The notes beneath the pieces are model-generated. The model searched no databases. It was not told where the DNA came from and saw only the letters and a list, made by a program, of their open reading frames with translations. From positions 211,374,639 through 211,438,638 of the forward strand of contig NC_061115.1 in NCBI RefSeq assembly GCF_002878395.1: a stretch of DNA of 64,000 nt. Reading direction: 5' to 3'. The position numbers were made by a program, and so were the translations under genes. Source of the stretch: Capsicum annuum (lineage: Eukaryota > Streptophyta > Magnoliopsida > Solanales > Solanaceae). Of the stretch, positions 47,641 through 59,879 are shown piece after piece. Every line of letters starts with the position of its first letter. Within the stretch, counting starts at the first letter, position 1.

Positions 47641-48190
47641 ATTGACAAACTAAGGTGTAAACTATAATAGTCTTTATTTTTATTGCTCCAGCAAATATTT
47701 TATTATCATAACCTCTAAAATAATTAATATTCATGACATTATTGATATTCATAATGTAATCCTATAAATAGAGACATTGTAAGATTTTGTATAAATGGTC
47801 ATCAATCTTATAAGTTGTTATGTTTTCGATGCTTATTATATTCATGCTTTATCTTGATCCGAGGAATAAAATGAAAACTATTGAATGATGATCAATAATA
47901 AACTATTGAATGTTGACAAATTAAGGTCATATCTTTAAATTTCTTTAATGTAAACTATAATAGTCTTTATTTTTATTGCTCCCGCAATATTTTACTATCA
48001 TAACCTCTAAGATAATTAATATTCATATTCATGACGTTATTGATATTCATATTGTAGTCCTATAAATAGAGACATTGTAAGATTTTGTATAAATGGTCAT
48101 CAATCTTATAAGTTGTTATGTTTTCGATGCTTATTATATTCATGCTTTATCTTGACCCGAGGAATAAAATGAAAACTATTGAATGATGAT
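47641..48190 (+). repeat. Tandem pair of LTR-like 270-bp repeats
   Basis: Both units share GTAAACTATAATAGTC, CCTATAAATAGAGACATTG and AGTTGTTATGTTTTCGATG, ending GAGGAATAAAATG. The TATAAATAGAG box followed about 30 bases later by the common downstream text looks like an LTR promoter, so these may be remnants of a small LTR element. Neither a clean TG..CA border nor a target duplication was seen. Confidence 0.5.
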
Positions 48191-48744
48191 TAACTTGTAA
48201 AAGTGGATGAGACGAGATGGGAAGATTGTATATCGCTTTCATATTTTTTCCTTCTATTTCTAAAGATTAAGGCCATAAGAATGATGTTGCATTATTTTTT
48301 TGTTTGTTCTCTTTATTTTGTATTTTATATGAATTTTTAATTATTTAAGTTCATAGTTTTTTTTCCATTCTAAACAATAACTTATGACTGTTGAAAATCT
48401 GCAAACTACTAACTAAATGATTTTCCACTTTGAAATTGATTATACGTTTAAAATTATTGATATATTATCATCTCTTTTATTATCGCGCTTCAGTTGACTA
48501 GTTTGTTTATATAGTATGACTTTTGTCAACTCACTCACAAAATGAGAAAAATGAAAATGCCAGGCAGTATGATGTGCCAGAAAAAAGTTGCTCCCCTTCA
48601 ATGAGACACCATTAAAGGATTTGTAATAGTGCATGAATCTGCCATAATCTTATGGCTGTCCATTTTCTTGAGCTCCCCATGTCCAAATGATTTACCTTGG
48701 ATCTGGTGTGTTCCATTTATATATACATAAACAACTTTAGGGGT

Positions 48745-48960
48745 TTCTTCGTGGTGTAAGCGGGTCTGCAATAATTAGAGGTTTCGAGTTTGAGCAGTAG
48801 ATATGGAGAAAATCATGTTGAAACGAAGGCTGCTTCTTCCCTGTAATCATTATTGAGCAGTGCAATAATCTGAATAGCCGTCACACAGCTAGCACAAACC
48901 AAGGCTACTTCTTCCCTGTAATCGGATAAGAGAGACAGAGTGGTCGTTACGGGTTTGATC
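48745..48960 (+). mobile_element. Diverged tRNA-derived SINE
   Basis: CGTGGTGTAAGCGGGTCTGC, AGAGGTTTCGAGTTTGAG and ATATGGAGAAAATC align in order with the better preserved SINE at 50012-50200. The A and B boxes are damaged, and the TTCTTCCCTGTAATC block occurs twice. Confidence 0.4.
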
Positions 48961-49377
48961 AAATTCAAATACTACTTTCATTTAAAACCTAATCTTTTTA
49001 AAATTTATTAAATATGTATAAATTATTAATTTAGAATTTGATAATTTAAAAAGAATAAATTTTAAATCCATAACATTCAAATTGTGATTTCGCCTCTTGC
49101 TTATAATGTAGATAAATACTTCAACTTCACTGGACAACTTAACCAATAACATTAAGATGGTTAGGATATTAAAATTATTGTACAATCCTACCAATCACCA
49201 ATTCACCATAGATGATCAAAAGAATTGGATAGCAAAAATATAAGAATAGCATGTTGGAGATAACAGATACAATAATTGATCAACACTATGTAATCATTAA
49301 GTAATTAGATTTGTATGAGGCGTGAGACAGAAGTTTCTATCAAATTATACTTTCGACCTAATTTTATATTTGAAAAG

Positions 49378-49980
49378 TATTAGGTTCAATTGGTGTGAGT
49401 GGAAAATGGAAGGACACAATCCTTCAGGAAAACACATATTGTTTTGGAAAAGGTTGTGACTGTTTGGAAAAGACATACTGTTTCGAATGGACAGATATGA
49501 CTATTCCGAAATGATACACCTTTTCAATGAACCATTGTCTCCTTTCCGAAGGGGCACTTCATGACTATATAAACTTGCATTTTTTCCACGGGTTAAGTAT
49601 GAAAATTTCTGCATAGAAAAACATTTCTCTTGCTTCTAAAAACTCCGTGTGATCATCTCCCGTTGAGTGAGTTCGAAAAAACCCACAAAGTTTGAGGTAC
49701 CACTACATTTTCGTTGTGAAGTCATTTTATCCTGGGAGGAAAATTCCGCAACCTCGGGTACTTGAAGGGAATTATTTTCTAAAGGAAACTCCGTGAATTC
49801 GGAGGACTTGGCTTATTCTGCTTCATCTTTTTTCTTTAAAATAAAATAACACACTTCTTTGATAGTTCATATTGAACTTGTGTTGAAGGTGTTGAAAAAC
49901 TTCATCAGTGTTCTTGATTTAATCTTGAACTTGTGTTGAAGTTGTTTTGACATAATACAGATTGTGTACCCGAAACAACA
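49378..49980 (+). repeat. 5' LTR of the copia element
   Basis: 603-bp copy. CTATATAAAC near 49565 is a likely LTR TATA box. It differs from the 3' copy by substitutions and small indels, so the insertion is old. Confidence 0.88.
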
Positions 49981-50011
49981 ATCTTAAGGGAAAACTCTGT
50001 GTTCTTGATTT

Positions 50012-50200
50012 TTACCAACATGGGTTGTGGTGCAGTGGATGGGGCTCCTCCACCCTTAATCAGAGGTCGAGGGTTCGACCCTGGGTATGGAGAAAACTCT
50101 GTTGGGAGCGCTGCCACCTTAATGGGCCCTGCAACGCGCGATTCAGATTAGTCGGGGCTTCAATGCGGGCATCGAACACCGGATGAGAAATAAAAAAAAA
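50012..50200 (+). mobile_element. tRNA-derived SINE in the copia leader
   Basis: A-box-like GTGGTGCAGTGG (50027-50038) and B-box GGTTCGACC (50072-50080) are spaced as in a Pol III promoter. The body includes CTGCCACCTTAATGGGCCC and ends in an A-run at 50191-50200. A 48-bp direct repeat (49938-49985 and 50201-50248) brackets the region. Confidence 0.75.
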
Positions 50201-50564
50201 GAAGTTGTTTTGACATAATACAGATTGTGTACCAGAAACAACAATCTTGAGGAAATAATTTGGAATTTTTTTTTTTTGCTTGTTTGGTGAAATTTTTTTT
50301 CGCTAAAGTTTTTTTTTTCTTTCATAATCTATATTGTTTGGTTTCTGGAGATTAAAGCTTTAAGCTTTCTACTCCGTTTGAATTTAACAAGTGATTTGAA
50401 GAAATAAAAATCTTCATCACAAGTTAAAGGTCATTTGATTAACGATTGAAAGACATAAAAACTTCATCGTTAAACTAGAAACAAGTAGTGTTCATAAGTT
50501 GCTATGAACTTGTAATAAGTATAATTTTATATTAAAGTTGACTGTCTTTTTATGACAGGAAAAA

Positions 50565-51590
50565 ATGACTATAGACAGTCATGTTGAAGGTGTGACAAGT
50601 GTGGCAGCAACAAGTGTTGCCACAACTAGCCGCACAAATGCGCCACCCACTATGGCACTAACGGAAAAGCCCAAAAAATTTTCTGGAGTTGATTTCAAGA
50701 GGTGGCGACAAAAGATGTTCTTCTATATAACAACCTTATGTCTTTAGAGGTTTATTATAGAAGATGCTCCAGAAGTGCCCGAAGGAACTTTGGACCAGGA
50801 GCGATTCGTTGTAATAGAGGCGTGGAAACATTCTGATTTTCTATGTAGGAATTACATCCTAAGCGGCCTCTAAGATGACTTATACAACGTCTACAACATA
50901 ATGAAGACATCTAAAGAATTGTGGAATGTGCTGAAAAAGAAATATAAGACTGAGGATGCGGGAACCAAGAAGTTCTATGTTGCATGATTCCTTGAGTACG
51001 AAATGATCGATAGCAAGATTGTAGTTTCTCAAGTACAGGAGTTACAAGTCATCATCCACGATCTCCTTGTAGAAGGTATAAATTTAATAAATACCTTATT
51101 TGAACATGTTAAAAATGTTCTTAATGTTCACATAAACTTTGTTGTAGGTCTGGTTGTGAACGAGGCATTTCAAGTAGCTGCAATAATAGAGAAGTTGCCA
51201 CCTTTGTGGAAGGACTTCAAGAATTACTTGAAACACAAATGAAAGGAGAAGACAACCAAGACCTCATTGTGAGGTTGCACATTAAAGAGGACAATAAAAC
51301 TGCAGAGAGGAGGTCTAAAGGAAATTCTGCAATGAATGGAGCTAACATTGTAGAACACGACCCTGATAACTCAAAGAAGCGGAGAAAGCTAGACAACAAA
51401 GAAATCAGCCTAAGAAAAAATTCAAAGGAAAATGCTTTAATTGTGGCAAGATTGGCCACAAGTATACAGATTGTCTTGCCTCAAAGAAAGGTAAAAAAAA
51501 GATCAAGCAAATATGGCTGAATCTAAGAACGAAATGGACGATCTATGTGCCATGTTTTTGGAATGTAACTTGGTGGAAAATCCTCAAGAA
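50565..51590 (+). pseudogene. Copia gag remnant
   Basis: The frame opens with an ATG at 50565 and includes KPKKFSGVDFKRWRQKM, typical of the capsid-like gag start, then [16 protein letters not shown] and EKLPPLWKDFKNYLKHK. A CCHC zinc knuckle (CFNCGKIGHKYTDC) near 51432-51475 is intact in its metal ligands. At least four stops or frame changes interrupt it, the first TAG being 60 codons in. Confidence 0.8.
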
Positions 51591-54543
51591 TAGTGGATGG
51601 ATTCTGTTACCACCTGCCACGTTTGTGCAAATAAAGAGTTGTTTGCTGCATTCGCTCTGGCTCAAGGCGAAGAGAAAATTTACATGGCAAACTCCACAAC
51701 TGTAAAAGTTGAAGGAACAACAAAAGTCTGCCTGAAAATGACATCAGGCAAAGTGTTGACTCTTAACAATGTCCTATATGTACCGGAGTTAAGGAAGAAT
51801 TTGATTTCTGTATCACTTCTTGATAAAAATAAATTCAAACGTGTATTTATTTCCAAAAAAATTGTACTTAGTAAAGGAGAAGTGTACATAGGAAAAGGCT
51901 ACCTCACTGAGGGCCTATTTAAGATGAATGTAATGAATGTTGAAATCAATAAAAGTTTCGTTTCTTCTTACTTGCTTTAGTCTAATGATTTGTGGCATGA
52001 ATGATTAAAACATGTCAATTATAAAACTTTGTGAAAGCTGATTAACGTAGATTTTTTATCAAATTTTGAGTGCAATAAATCAAAATGTCAAACGTATGTG
52101 GAATCAAAGTATGCTAAGCATCCGTATAAGTCTGTTGAAAGGAATTTCAATCCCTTAGAATTAATCCATACTGACATTTGTGATATGAATTCAATACCAT
52201 CTCGTAGTGGGAAAAATTATTTTATAACTTTTATTGACGATTGCACTAGATACTGTTATTTCTATTTGCTAAACAACAAGGTTGAAACAATAGATGCGTT
52301 TAGGCAATATAAAATAGAAGTTGAAAATCAGTTAGAGAAAAAGATCAAAATAATAAAAAGTGATAGGAGTGGAGAATATGAATTTCCCTTTGTGGAAATA
52401 TGTGTAGAGAATGAAATTGTCCATCAAACTACGACCTCGTATTCACCTTAATCTAATGAAATTGCGAAAAGAAAAAACCGAACCTTAAAGGAAATGATGA
52501 ATGTCGTACTAATAAGTTGAGGTTTACATAAAATTTATGGAGGGAAGCTATCCTTATAGCTAATCGAATACTCAATAGAGTATCCCACAGTAAGACACTA
52601 TCAATTCCATATGAGAAATGGAAAGGAAGGAAACCCAACCTGAAATATTTTAAAGTGTGGGAGTGTCTAGCGAAAGTCCAAGTTTCTATGCCTAAAAGGG
52701 TGAAAATAAGACCTAACATAGTGGACTGCATGTTCATAGGATATGCTAAAAGTATTAAAGCATGTCGATATTTGGTTCATAAATCCGAACATCCGAATAT
52801 CAATAAAAATACGATAATTGAATTAGATAATGCTGAATTCTTTGAAAACATTTATATAAAACTAGACATGGACAGTCTAGTGAAGGGTCTAAACGACCTC
52901 GAGATGAACCAAGTGAGGATGTACAGAATGATGAGAATCCAAGATATAGTACATGTCAAAGAATGTCAACTTCGTTTGAATAAGATTTTGTAACATTTCT
53001 CTTAGAAAATAAGCCTAAAACATTTAAAGAAGCGATGTCGTTGTTAGAATTATCCTTTTGGAAAGAGACAGTCAATAGTGAGATTGATTCAATCTTAAAC
53101 AACCATACATGGGGGTTGGTAGATCTTCCTCCAGGAAATAAACCTTTAGGTTCTAAATGAATCTTCAAAAGGAAAATGAAAGTGGATGGTACTATTGACA
53201 AATACAAGGCAAGACTTGTAGTAAAAGACTTCAAACATAAAGATGGTCTTGATTACTTTGATACATACTCGCCAGTAACAAGGATAACATCAATTCGAAT
53301 GTTAAGTGCCTTAACTGCAGTATATGGTCTTGAAATCCATCAAATGAATGTGAAAACAACATTCCTAAATGAAAAATTGGAGAAAGAAATTTACATGGAA
53401 AAACTTGAGGATTTTTTGATTCCAGGTAAAGAAAATAAGGTGTGTAAACTTGTTAAGTCTCTGTATGGACTAAAATAAGCACATAAACAGTGGCATGCAA
53501 AGTTTGACCAAACCATATTGGCAAACGGGTTCAAGATAAATGAATGTGATAAATATGTTTACATTAAAGACACTTCAAATCACAAGGTCATTGTTTGTTT
53601 ATATGTGGATGATATGTTGATTATTAGTAGAGACATTTCTGACATAAATGCTATGAAATAAATGCATTAGAGAAAGTTTGATATGAAAGACCTTGGAGTT
53701 GTGGATGTGATCTTAGGAATAAGAATCCATAAAACTCCACAAGGGTTGACATTATCATAGTATCATTGCATCGAAAAGATACTTGATAAATTCAAGTATT
53801 TGAAATTACCAAGACTCCATTGGACGTGAGCTTTGCACTTCAAAAGAATGAAGATGAAAGTGACTCACAGTTGGACTATGCAAGAATGTTGAGATGTTTG
53901 ATGTATATCATGAATTGTACACAGCCAGACATAGCATGTGCTATTAGTAAGTTGAGTCGGTACACGAGTAATCCCAATAAAACTCATTGGATGGCAATGA
54001 AAAGAGTTTTAGGATATCTTAAATACACTCAAGACTGTGTTTTGCATTATAATAAATATCTCGCGGTAATTGAAGGATATAGTGATGCAAATGGGATCAC
54101 TGGATCAAATAAATTAAAATCACGAGTGGATATGTATTTACTATAGGTGGAGGAGCAGTCTCTTGAAGATCATCCAAACAGACATATATTGCTCGATATA
54201 CAATAAAATTAGAATTTATCGCATTAGATAAAGCCGGTGAAGAAGCAAAATGACTTTGAAATTTCTTGAAGATATTTCTTATTCTCCTAAACCTGTGGTA
54301 CCATTATGTATACACTGTGATAACCAAGCGGCGATAGGTAGGGCAGGGAGCATGATGTACAATGGTAAATCTCGTCACATAAGACAGAGACATAATACCG
54401 TTAGAGAACTTCTCTCTAGTGGAATTATCACTGTTGACTATATGGAGTTAAAGAATAATATGTCAGATCCACTTACAAAAGGCCTATCTAGCGAAGGAGT
54501 TGAGAGAACATCCAAGGGAATGGGTTTACGGCCTAGGACAAGT
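51591..54543 (+). pseudogene. Copia pol remnant (protease, integrase, RT, RNase H)
   Basis: Protease: the expected Asp-Ser-Gly triad reads MDSVTTCHVC, so the glycine is lost. Integrase (52098-52520): HTDICD and SDRSGEY keep the two Asp, but the glutamate 36 residues after the second Asp is a lysine (NEIAKRKNRT). RT (53000-53800): KARLVVKDFKHKDGLDYFDT and an intact LYVDDM motif near 53598-53616. RNase H (53820-54543): QPDIACAISKLSRYTSNP, CDNQAAIGRAGS and SDPLTKGLS. Stops occur in nearly every domain. The 3' leader 54544-55129 is non-coding. Confidence 0.88.
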
Positions 54544-55129
54544 TAGCATGGTGGTAACTCTACCTAGCAGACTGGAGATCCCAAGAGATAGGTTCAAGAA
54601 GATCAAACAAAGTTGTGTCTGACAGGTTCAACATTGTCAATATACCCAACTCATTCTCATGATTTAGACAATGTTTAGTAAACAAGGATAAGACTTATGG
54701 TGTGGAGTCTTTTAATGATTATCTAAATTTGATAGATTTGACCAAATAGTTTAATCTGTAGAATTGAACATTTAGAAATCACCTATGTTAGGGCGAAGTG
54801 GAAGCCGTTTCAAGGAGAATATTAGTAAAGGCCTATTCTCTAAGCTCTCATGAGACCGGGACGTGTTCGTGACTGAAACAAACAAAATTGTGAGAACCTT
54901 AAACGGTAAAAGGCTGGTTGTGTGACATATGTTGTCTAGGTATACATTAAAGTTCGATGGTTCAAAGATATTAAATCTACCGATTGACCGAATACATTCG
55001 ATGCATGTTCACTACAGAAAGTTCAAAGGAAAATCCACTTATCCAGATGCAATCAATCGTTGCTTGCTGATCACATACTTATCCGTAAGGTTTTATAAAG
55101 AATAGTCATTCCCCATTCATGTGAGGGAT

Positions 55130-55750
55130 TGTTGGGTTCAATTGGTGTGAATGAAAAATGGAAGGACACAATCCTTTGAGGAAAAGACACACTGTTTCGG
55201 ATAAGGGGTGACTGTTCGGATGGTTGTGACTATTCGAAAAAGACATACTGTTTCAAATGGATTGACATGACTATTCCGAAATGATACACTTTTTCAATGA
55301 ACCATTGTCTCCTTTTCGAAGGGGCACTTCATGGCTATATAAACGTGCATTTTTTCCACAGGTTAAGTATGAAATTTCTACATAGAAAAAAATATTTCTC
55401 TTGCTTCTAAAAACTCCGTGTGATCATCTCCCATTGAGTGAGTTCGAAGAAAATCAGAAAGTTTGAGGTACCACTACATTTTGGTTGTGAAGCCATTTTA
55501 TCCTAGGAGGAAAATTCCGCAACCTCAGGTACTTGAGGGGAATTATCTCCTTAAGGACACTTCCTGAATTCAGAGGACTTGGCTTATTTTGCTTCATCTT
55601 TTTCTTTAAAATAAAATAACACACTTCTTTGATAGTTCATATTGAACTTGTGTTGAAGGTGTTGAAAAACTTCATAAGTGTTCTTGATTTAATTTTAAAC
55701 TTGTGTTGAAGTTGTTTTGACATAATACAGATTGTGTACCCGAAACAACA
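55130..55750 (+). repeat. 3' LTR of the copia element
   Basis: 621-bp copy, with CTATATAAAC near 55336 and the same CCCGAAACAACA end as the 5' LTR. Confidence 0.88.
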
Positions 55751-55755
55751 AAAAG

Positions 55756-57166
55756 TTATTTAAAAGGGAGGAAGATTATTTAAACCTTATACAAAATCGT
55801 GGGATTTCACCCCTCACTAAATTTATCTCTTACGACACATAAGTTTTATAGAAATTAAGTCATGACTCTTGCAGTATAACTTGTGGGTTTGAAACGTAAC
55901 TTTTATCTCTTACTGCATAAGTTCTATAGGAATTGAATTATGACTTTTTGGAACATAACTTATTATTCTTACTAAGGTAAATGACATAATTTGTGATATA
56001 TTATGATATGAAAAATATAAATTTATGTCGAGTAAAAATTGCTTATTTCAATATCTGAGATATTTTCAACTTTAAAGAATTGGAGGACAAAAATTAAAGA
56101 CCGCTAACTTTGAGAGGAAAAATTACAAGGCTTAGCAAATACAAACACATAATTAACCTACTCAGTCTAAATTTTAACTAATTACAATCCTAGCCAAACT
56201 TAACTATACTGCTCTCTATCTCTCGCCACTCTCCCCCCATATCTCCCAATCTCGTCGTGTATCACTGTATTTGTATCAATTGCATTTGTTTCTTATGATC
56301 AGCTTCATATGATTGAATTTTTGTATTTTCTTGATTTTGGAACTATATGGTACTATATTATATATAGTTTAATTATGATATTTATATATTATAATTGTAT
56401 ATGATGAAATCAAGTATATGATAATTTTTATTTTGTATTGGCTGATACGAATACACCTGATAACAGTTGATACAACTATAGGAGTTACACGAACTATAAA
56501 TTGTAACTTGGAAACAAAACTATAAGTGATTGTAGGAGATGTTTTATCATTTTTTTAAAACTCTTTTATTAAGTTTTGATAAAATTCAACTGTTATATTT
56601 GGAAAATGGAAATTACCGTAAGACTTTAATATGTAATCTAAATCTTATATATTAAATTTATTTTCCTTTTTTATTACCCTTTTTCCTTGTATGAGGTTTC
56701 CCAAAACTAATAGCAAATCTAAATCTTATATATTAAATTTATGTTCCTATTTTATTTCCCTTTTTCCTGTATGAGGTTTCCCAAAATTAATAGTGACATG
56801 GTCTATTTGAGCCTGCAACACTAAGCATTCATTTCATTGGACATTCTGAGTTTAATTCATCCTATTTAGCAGAAAAATGAATATTCTTTGCTCATAAGCA
56901 GATAATCACTTGTTCACAAACTTAGGGTGGGAAAAAAAAGTAGAGCCCATTGATTCAATAAACATTTTAGACATAGCACAAATTTTCTTGTCCAACACAG
57001 CTTCCACCTTCATCAAGATAAAAAGACAAATAATTAAGGGAATGCAAAAGCAAGAAAAGTAAAAAGGAAATGTCCTAATAGCTTATGATGACCCCTTAGT
57101 AAGGGGCTTGCAAAGTAGTTGGACGTTGTACTGCCAGCTTGCTGACTAAACTCACTTTTTATATAC
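55756..57166. other. AT-rich intergenic sequence with an 81-bp tandem pair
   Basis: No gene was recognised. At 56635-56796 a unit starting AATCTAAATCTTATATATTA and ending near TATGAGGTTTCCCAAAA occurs twice with a period of 81 bp. Confidence 0.55.
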
Positions 57167-57168
57167 TA

Positions 57169-57429
57169 CTCTCTCCGTTTCATAATAAGTGAATTGTTGA
57201 AGCAATTTTAGTATTTTAAAATAAGTGAATGATTCACAATTCAAGGTAAATGTTGAATTTTTTTTCCAAATTTACCTTTCATTAAATGTACATTAGGAGT
57301 GATGTATCATGTGTTTTTGCTTTTTGAAGAGGGTAAAAATGAAAAAATATGATAAATTTATGTCTTTGCTTTTTTTTCTTAACATGTGTGTCAAAATCCA
57401 ACAATTAACTTATTGTGGAACGGAGGGAG
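57169..57429. mobile_element. Stowaway MITE, 261 bp
   Basis: Left end CTCTCTCCGTTTCATAATAA. The right end, complemented, reads CTCCCTCCGTTCCACAATAA. TA flanks both sides (57167-57168 and 57430-57431). The arms continue AGTGAATTGTTG and AGTTAATTGTTG. Size, ends and TA duplication fit Tc1/mariner-derived Stowaway elements. Confidence 0.85.
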
Positions 57430-57469
57430 TATTACTTTTCTTCGTTTTAAGTTTTTGTCTTTTTTAATT

Positions 57470-58320
57470 TGTTATGCATTTAAAAATTATATAAAAATTA
57501 TTATAAATTACAATAATTAATGGTTTAAGATATTTGAAGGACATATATAAGTGGCTTGGGAAGTAATTGGACGTTGTCCTGTCAGGTTGCCGACCAAGAT
57601 CACTTTTTATATATTATTATTTTTCTCCATTTTAATTTATTTATCATATTTTTTATCTGTTATGTATTTAAAAATTATATAAAAGTTACTATAAAGTGCA
57701 ATAATTAACGATTTAAGATATTTGAAGGACATGGAAAAGTTTTTGACTCTCGAAATTTTATCAATCGCATAAATTGGGACAGAGAAAGTAACATATATTG
57801 TTTTAAAATAATGTAAAAATATCATAAATCACAACAATTAACAATTTAAAATATTATTGTCGTATAAAAAATTTGATTGATTCTCCATATACTATTATAA
57901 TCACATAAATTGAGATAGGTATAACACATATTATTTGAAAATAACAGAAATATTATAAATCACAATAATTAACAACTCAAAATATAAAACTATTTGTAAA
58001 AAATTCGATTGACTCTCTAAATTTCATCAGTGTCACATATACTGAGACAGAGAGAGTAGCATATATTATCTGAAAATTATGTAAATTTTTTATAAATTGT
58101 AATAATTAATAACTTAAAATATTTAAAAACCATACAAATATTTAAAAATTATATAAAAAATTTGGTTAACTCTCTATATTACATCACTGACATATAAATT
58201 CAACCAATGAAGTTAACATGTATTGTCTAAAGATTATATAAATGTATTGTATATTATTAAAAGCTTAAAATATATAAAACTCATACAAAAAAATTTGATT
58301 GACTCTATAAAATTATTAAA
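57470..58320 (-). repeat. About 130-bp tandem repeat with TTTATGTGGC-like motif
   Basis: Five to six degenerate units, each containing AATCACAATAATTAACAA, a TTGACTCTC block and AATTGAGACAGAGAGAGTA-like text, with phase points near 57773, 57906, 58037 and 58175. In complement they match the repeats at 21930-22300. A segment with TTGGACGTTGT occurs before (57118) and within (57562) the array. Confidence 0.65.
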
Positions 58321-58329
58321 AAAAAAAAC

Positions 58330-59036
58330 ATATGTTGGGGCACGAACTCTTGTGTTTAGTATCTCCTATATATTCGTAATAAACATTACTTGATGATAAG
58401 ATGAAACTATGGGAAGTTTGTGCGATGGAAAACAAATTTTCTCATTGAAATAAAGGTTTAAAATTAATTGTTTCCTCATTGAAATATTTCACCGAAAAAT
58501 ATCCAATAGCTATTTTCAATAATATTTTGATTGAATCAATGAGGAAAGTAAAAGTAGTGATATTTTCACACAAAAAAAAACATTAAAAAGTTTCCCATTA
58601 TTTTTGTGAGAATCTATTTCTCACCACACTAAGCTGATCCGGTGGGTATGGAATGAAAAAAAATCATATTTTATAAATAAATTTTCTATTTATTCGCGAT
58701 GAAAAAAGCCTTTGTTTCTAGTAAGTAAATAGGTGTATGCTAAAGAGCAATTATCGACAAAGACAATAAAAGTAATACAAATTAAATATATTCTTTCAAC
58801 CAAGATCAAATCAAAGCTCAACGAATATTTACCTTATGCATTTAATTTGTATATGCTGACAAGGTAAAATATAATTACCTTATGAGTTTAATTAGTGGAA
58901 GGTGATAAGTATCTCAAACAATCAGCAAGATGTCCGTACACCAAAAACTTTTCTTTTGTTTTAATTGATTGTCACATCTCTATTCTCATGGCCGAAGAGT
59001 ACTACACGAACTCAAATTCTTGCCTAGCTATTTCAT
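58330..59036. other. Spacer without recognised gene
   Basis: AT-rich sequence with a small inverted pair TTTCCTCATTGA (about 58466) and TCAATGAGGAAA (about 58536), possibly a MITE remnant. No coding sequence was recognised. Confidence 0.4.
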
Positions 59037-59150
59037 ACTCTCTCCGTTTTATAATAAATGAATTGTTGAATTTTGACACACAGATTATGAAAAAGAATCA
59101 AAGACATAAATTTAACATAATTTTTCATTTTTACTCTTTTTTTTAAAGTA
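59037..59150. mobile_element. Truncated Stowaway MITE
   Basis: TACTCTCTCCGTTTTATAAT followed by GAATTGTTGAATTTTGACAC matches the arm of the 57169 element, but no second arm follows. Confidence 0.5.
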
Positions 59151-59659
59151 CAAAATCATATTTATGTTATTCTTTTTCAATTGATGGCCCTGACTATGAA
59201 GGTAAACTCTCAGTCACCTAGTGATCCTTTTTTTTATTAGTCTTTTAAATTCAATAATGAAGTGTGTTTGATCAGCCATTCACAATGTGGAATAGAGACA
59301 TGCCTAAAATACTTTAAAACAAAGACTAATTAGTTGTGACTTTAATAAACAAACAAATATGTCCACATGGAGAATCATTTTGGTGAAATGATCATTTCAT
59401 CAATTTACTTTTTGCACCAAAGCAGAGTCATCTTAGTCAAATAGGTTGTAGAAAAACAAATCAAATAGTTGCATCACTTCATTGCATGCATGTTTTTCCT
59501 CTACATATGCAAAATTTTTTGTCCATTCTACTTTTCAAAATTTTATAATTGGTAGTCCTAATAATTTTTTTTTTGGAGGTAAAATAACTTGAAAATTTAG
59601 ATTTAACAAAACTTAAAATTTTCATTTCCCTTCAAATTTATTCTATAAGAAGGTTTACC

Positions 59660-59876
59660 TTTAATATGATTTTTAACATGGCTTTAATACCATTAAATCT
59701 AAATATTTCATTTGAGCATAATAATATACATGAGTGTTTTGACCTCAATGTTGAAATAAATCACAATGTCGGTGAATATTCAATTCCCGACTTGACTTTG
59801 AATCTGAAGATGATGATACACAATTTGATAAAAGATTGCAAGAACTGACGGAAGATTCAAACCTAAATTATGGTAA
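59660..59876 (+). pseudogene. Short coding remnant of unknown origin
   Basis: The frame reads IPLNLNISFEHNN, ECFDLNVEINHN and EYSIPDLTLNL. After a one-base shift it reads DDDTQFDKRLQELTEDSN. The acidic, LNL-rich text reads like the N-terminal part of a plant transposase or transcriptional protein, but I do not recognise it. It ends where gypsy-type LTR sequence begins, so the rest may have been displaced by that insertion. Confidence 0.35.
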
Positions 59877-59879
59877 ATA

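Larger units (their letters stand above)
49378..55750 (+). mobile_element. Ty1/copia LTR retrotransposon with decayed coding region
   Basis: The direct LTRs (49378-49980 and 55130-55750) start TGTTGGGTTCAATTGG (TATTAGG in the left copy) and end CCCGAAACAACA. AAAAG is duplicated at 49373-49377 and 55751-55755. A purine-rich GTGAGGGAT precedes the 3' LTR. Gag, protease, integrase, RT and RNase H remnants occur in copia order on the plus strand. Many stops and frameshifts rule out a functional polyprotein. A SINE lies in the leader. Confidence 0.93.

Noticed and set aside
47387..47653. 88-residue open frame
   Set aside because: It is read through the RTE-type tail insertion and its target duplications and has no protein similarity.
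50027..50080. Possible tRNA gene from A and B boxes
   Set aside because: The sequence does not fold as a cloverleaf, and it is followed by a SINE body and an A-tail.
58460..58550. Inverted pair TTTCCTCATTGA / TCAATGAGGAAA as a MITE
   Set aside because: The arms are only 12 bp, no flanking duplication was found, and the outer boundaries could not be set.
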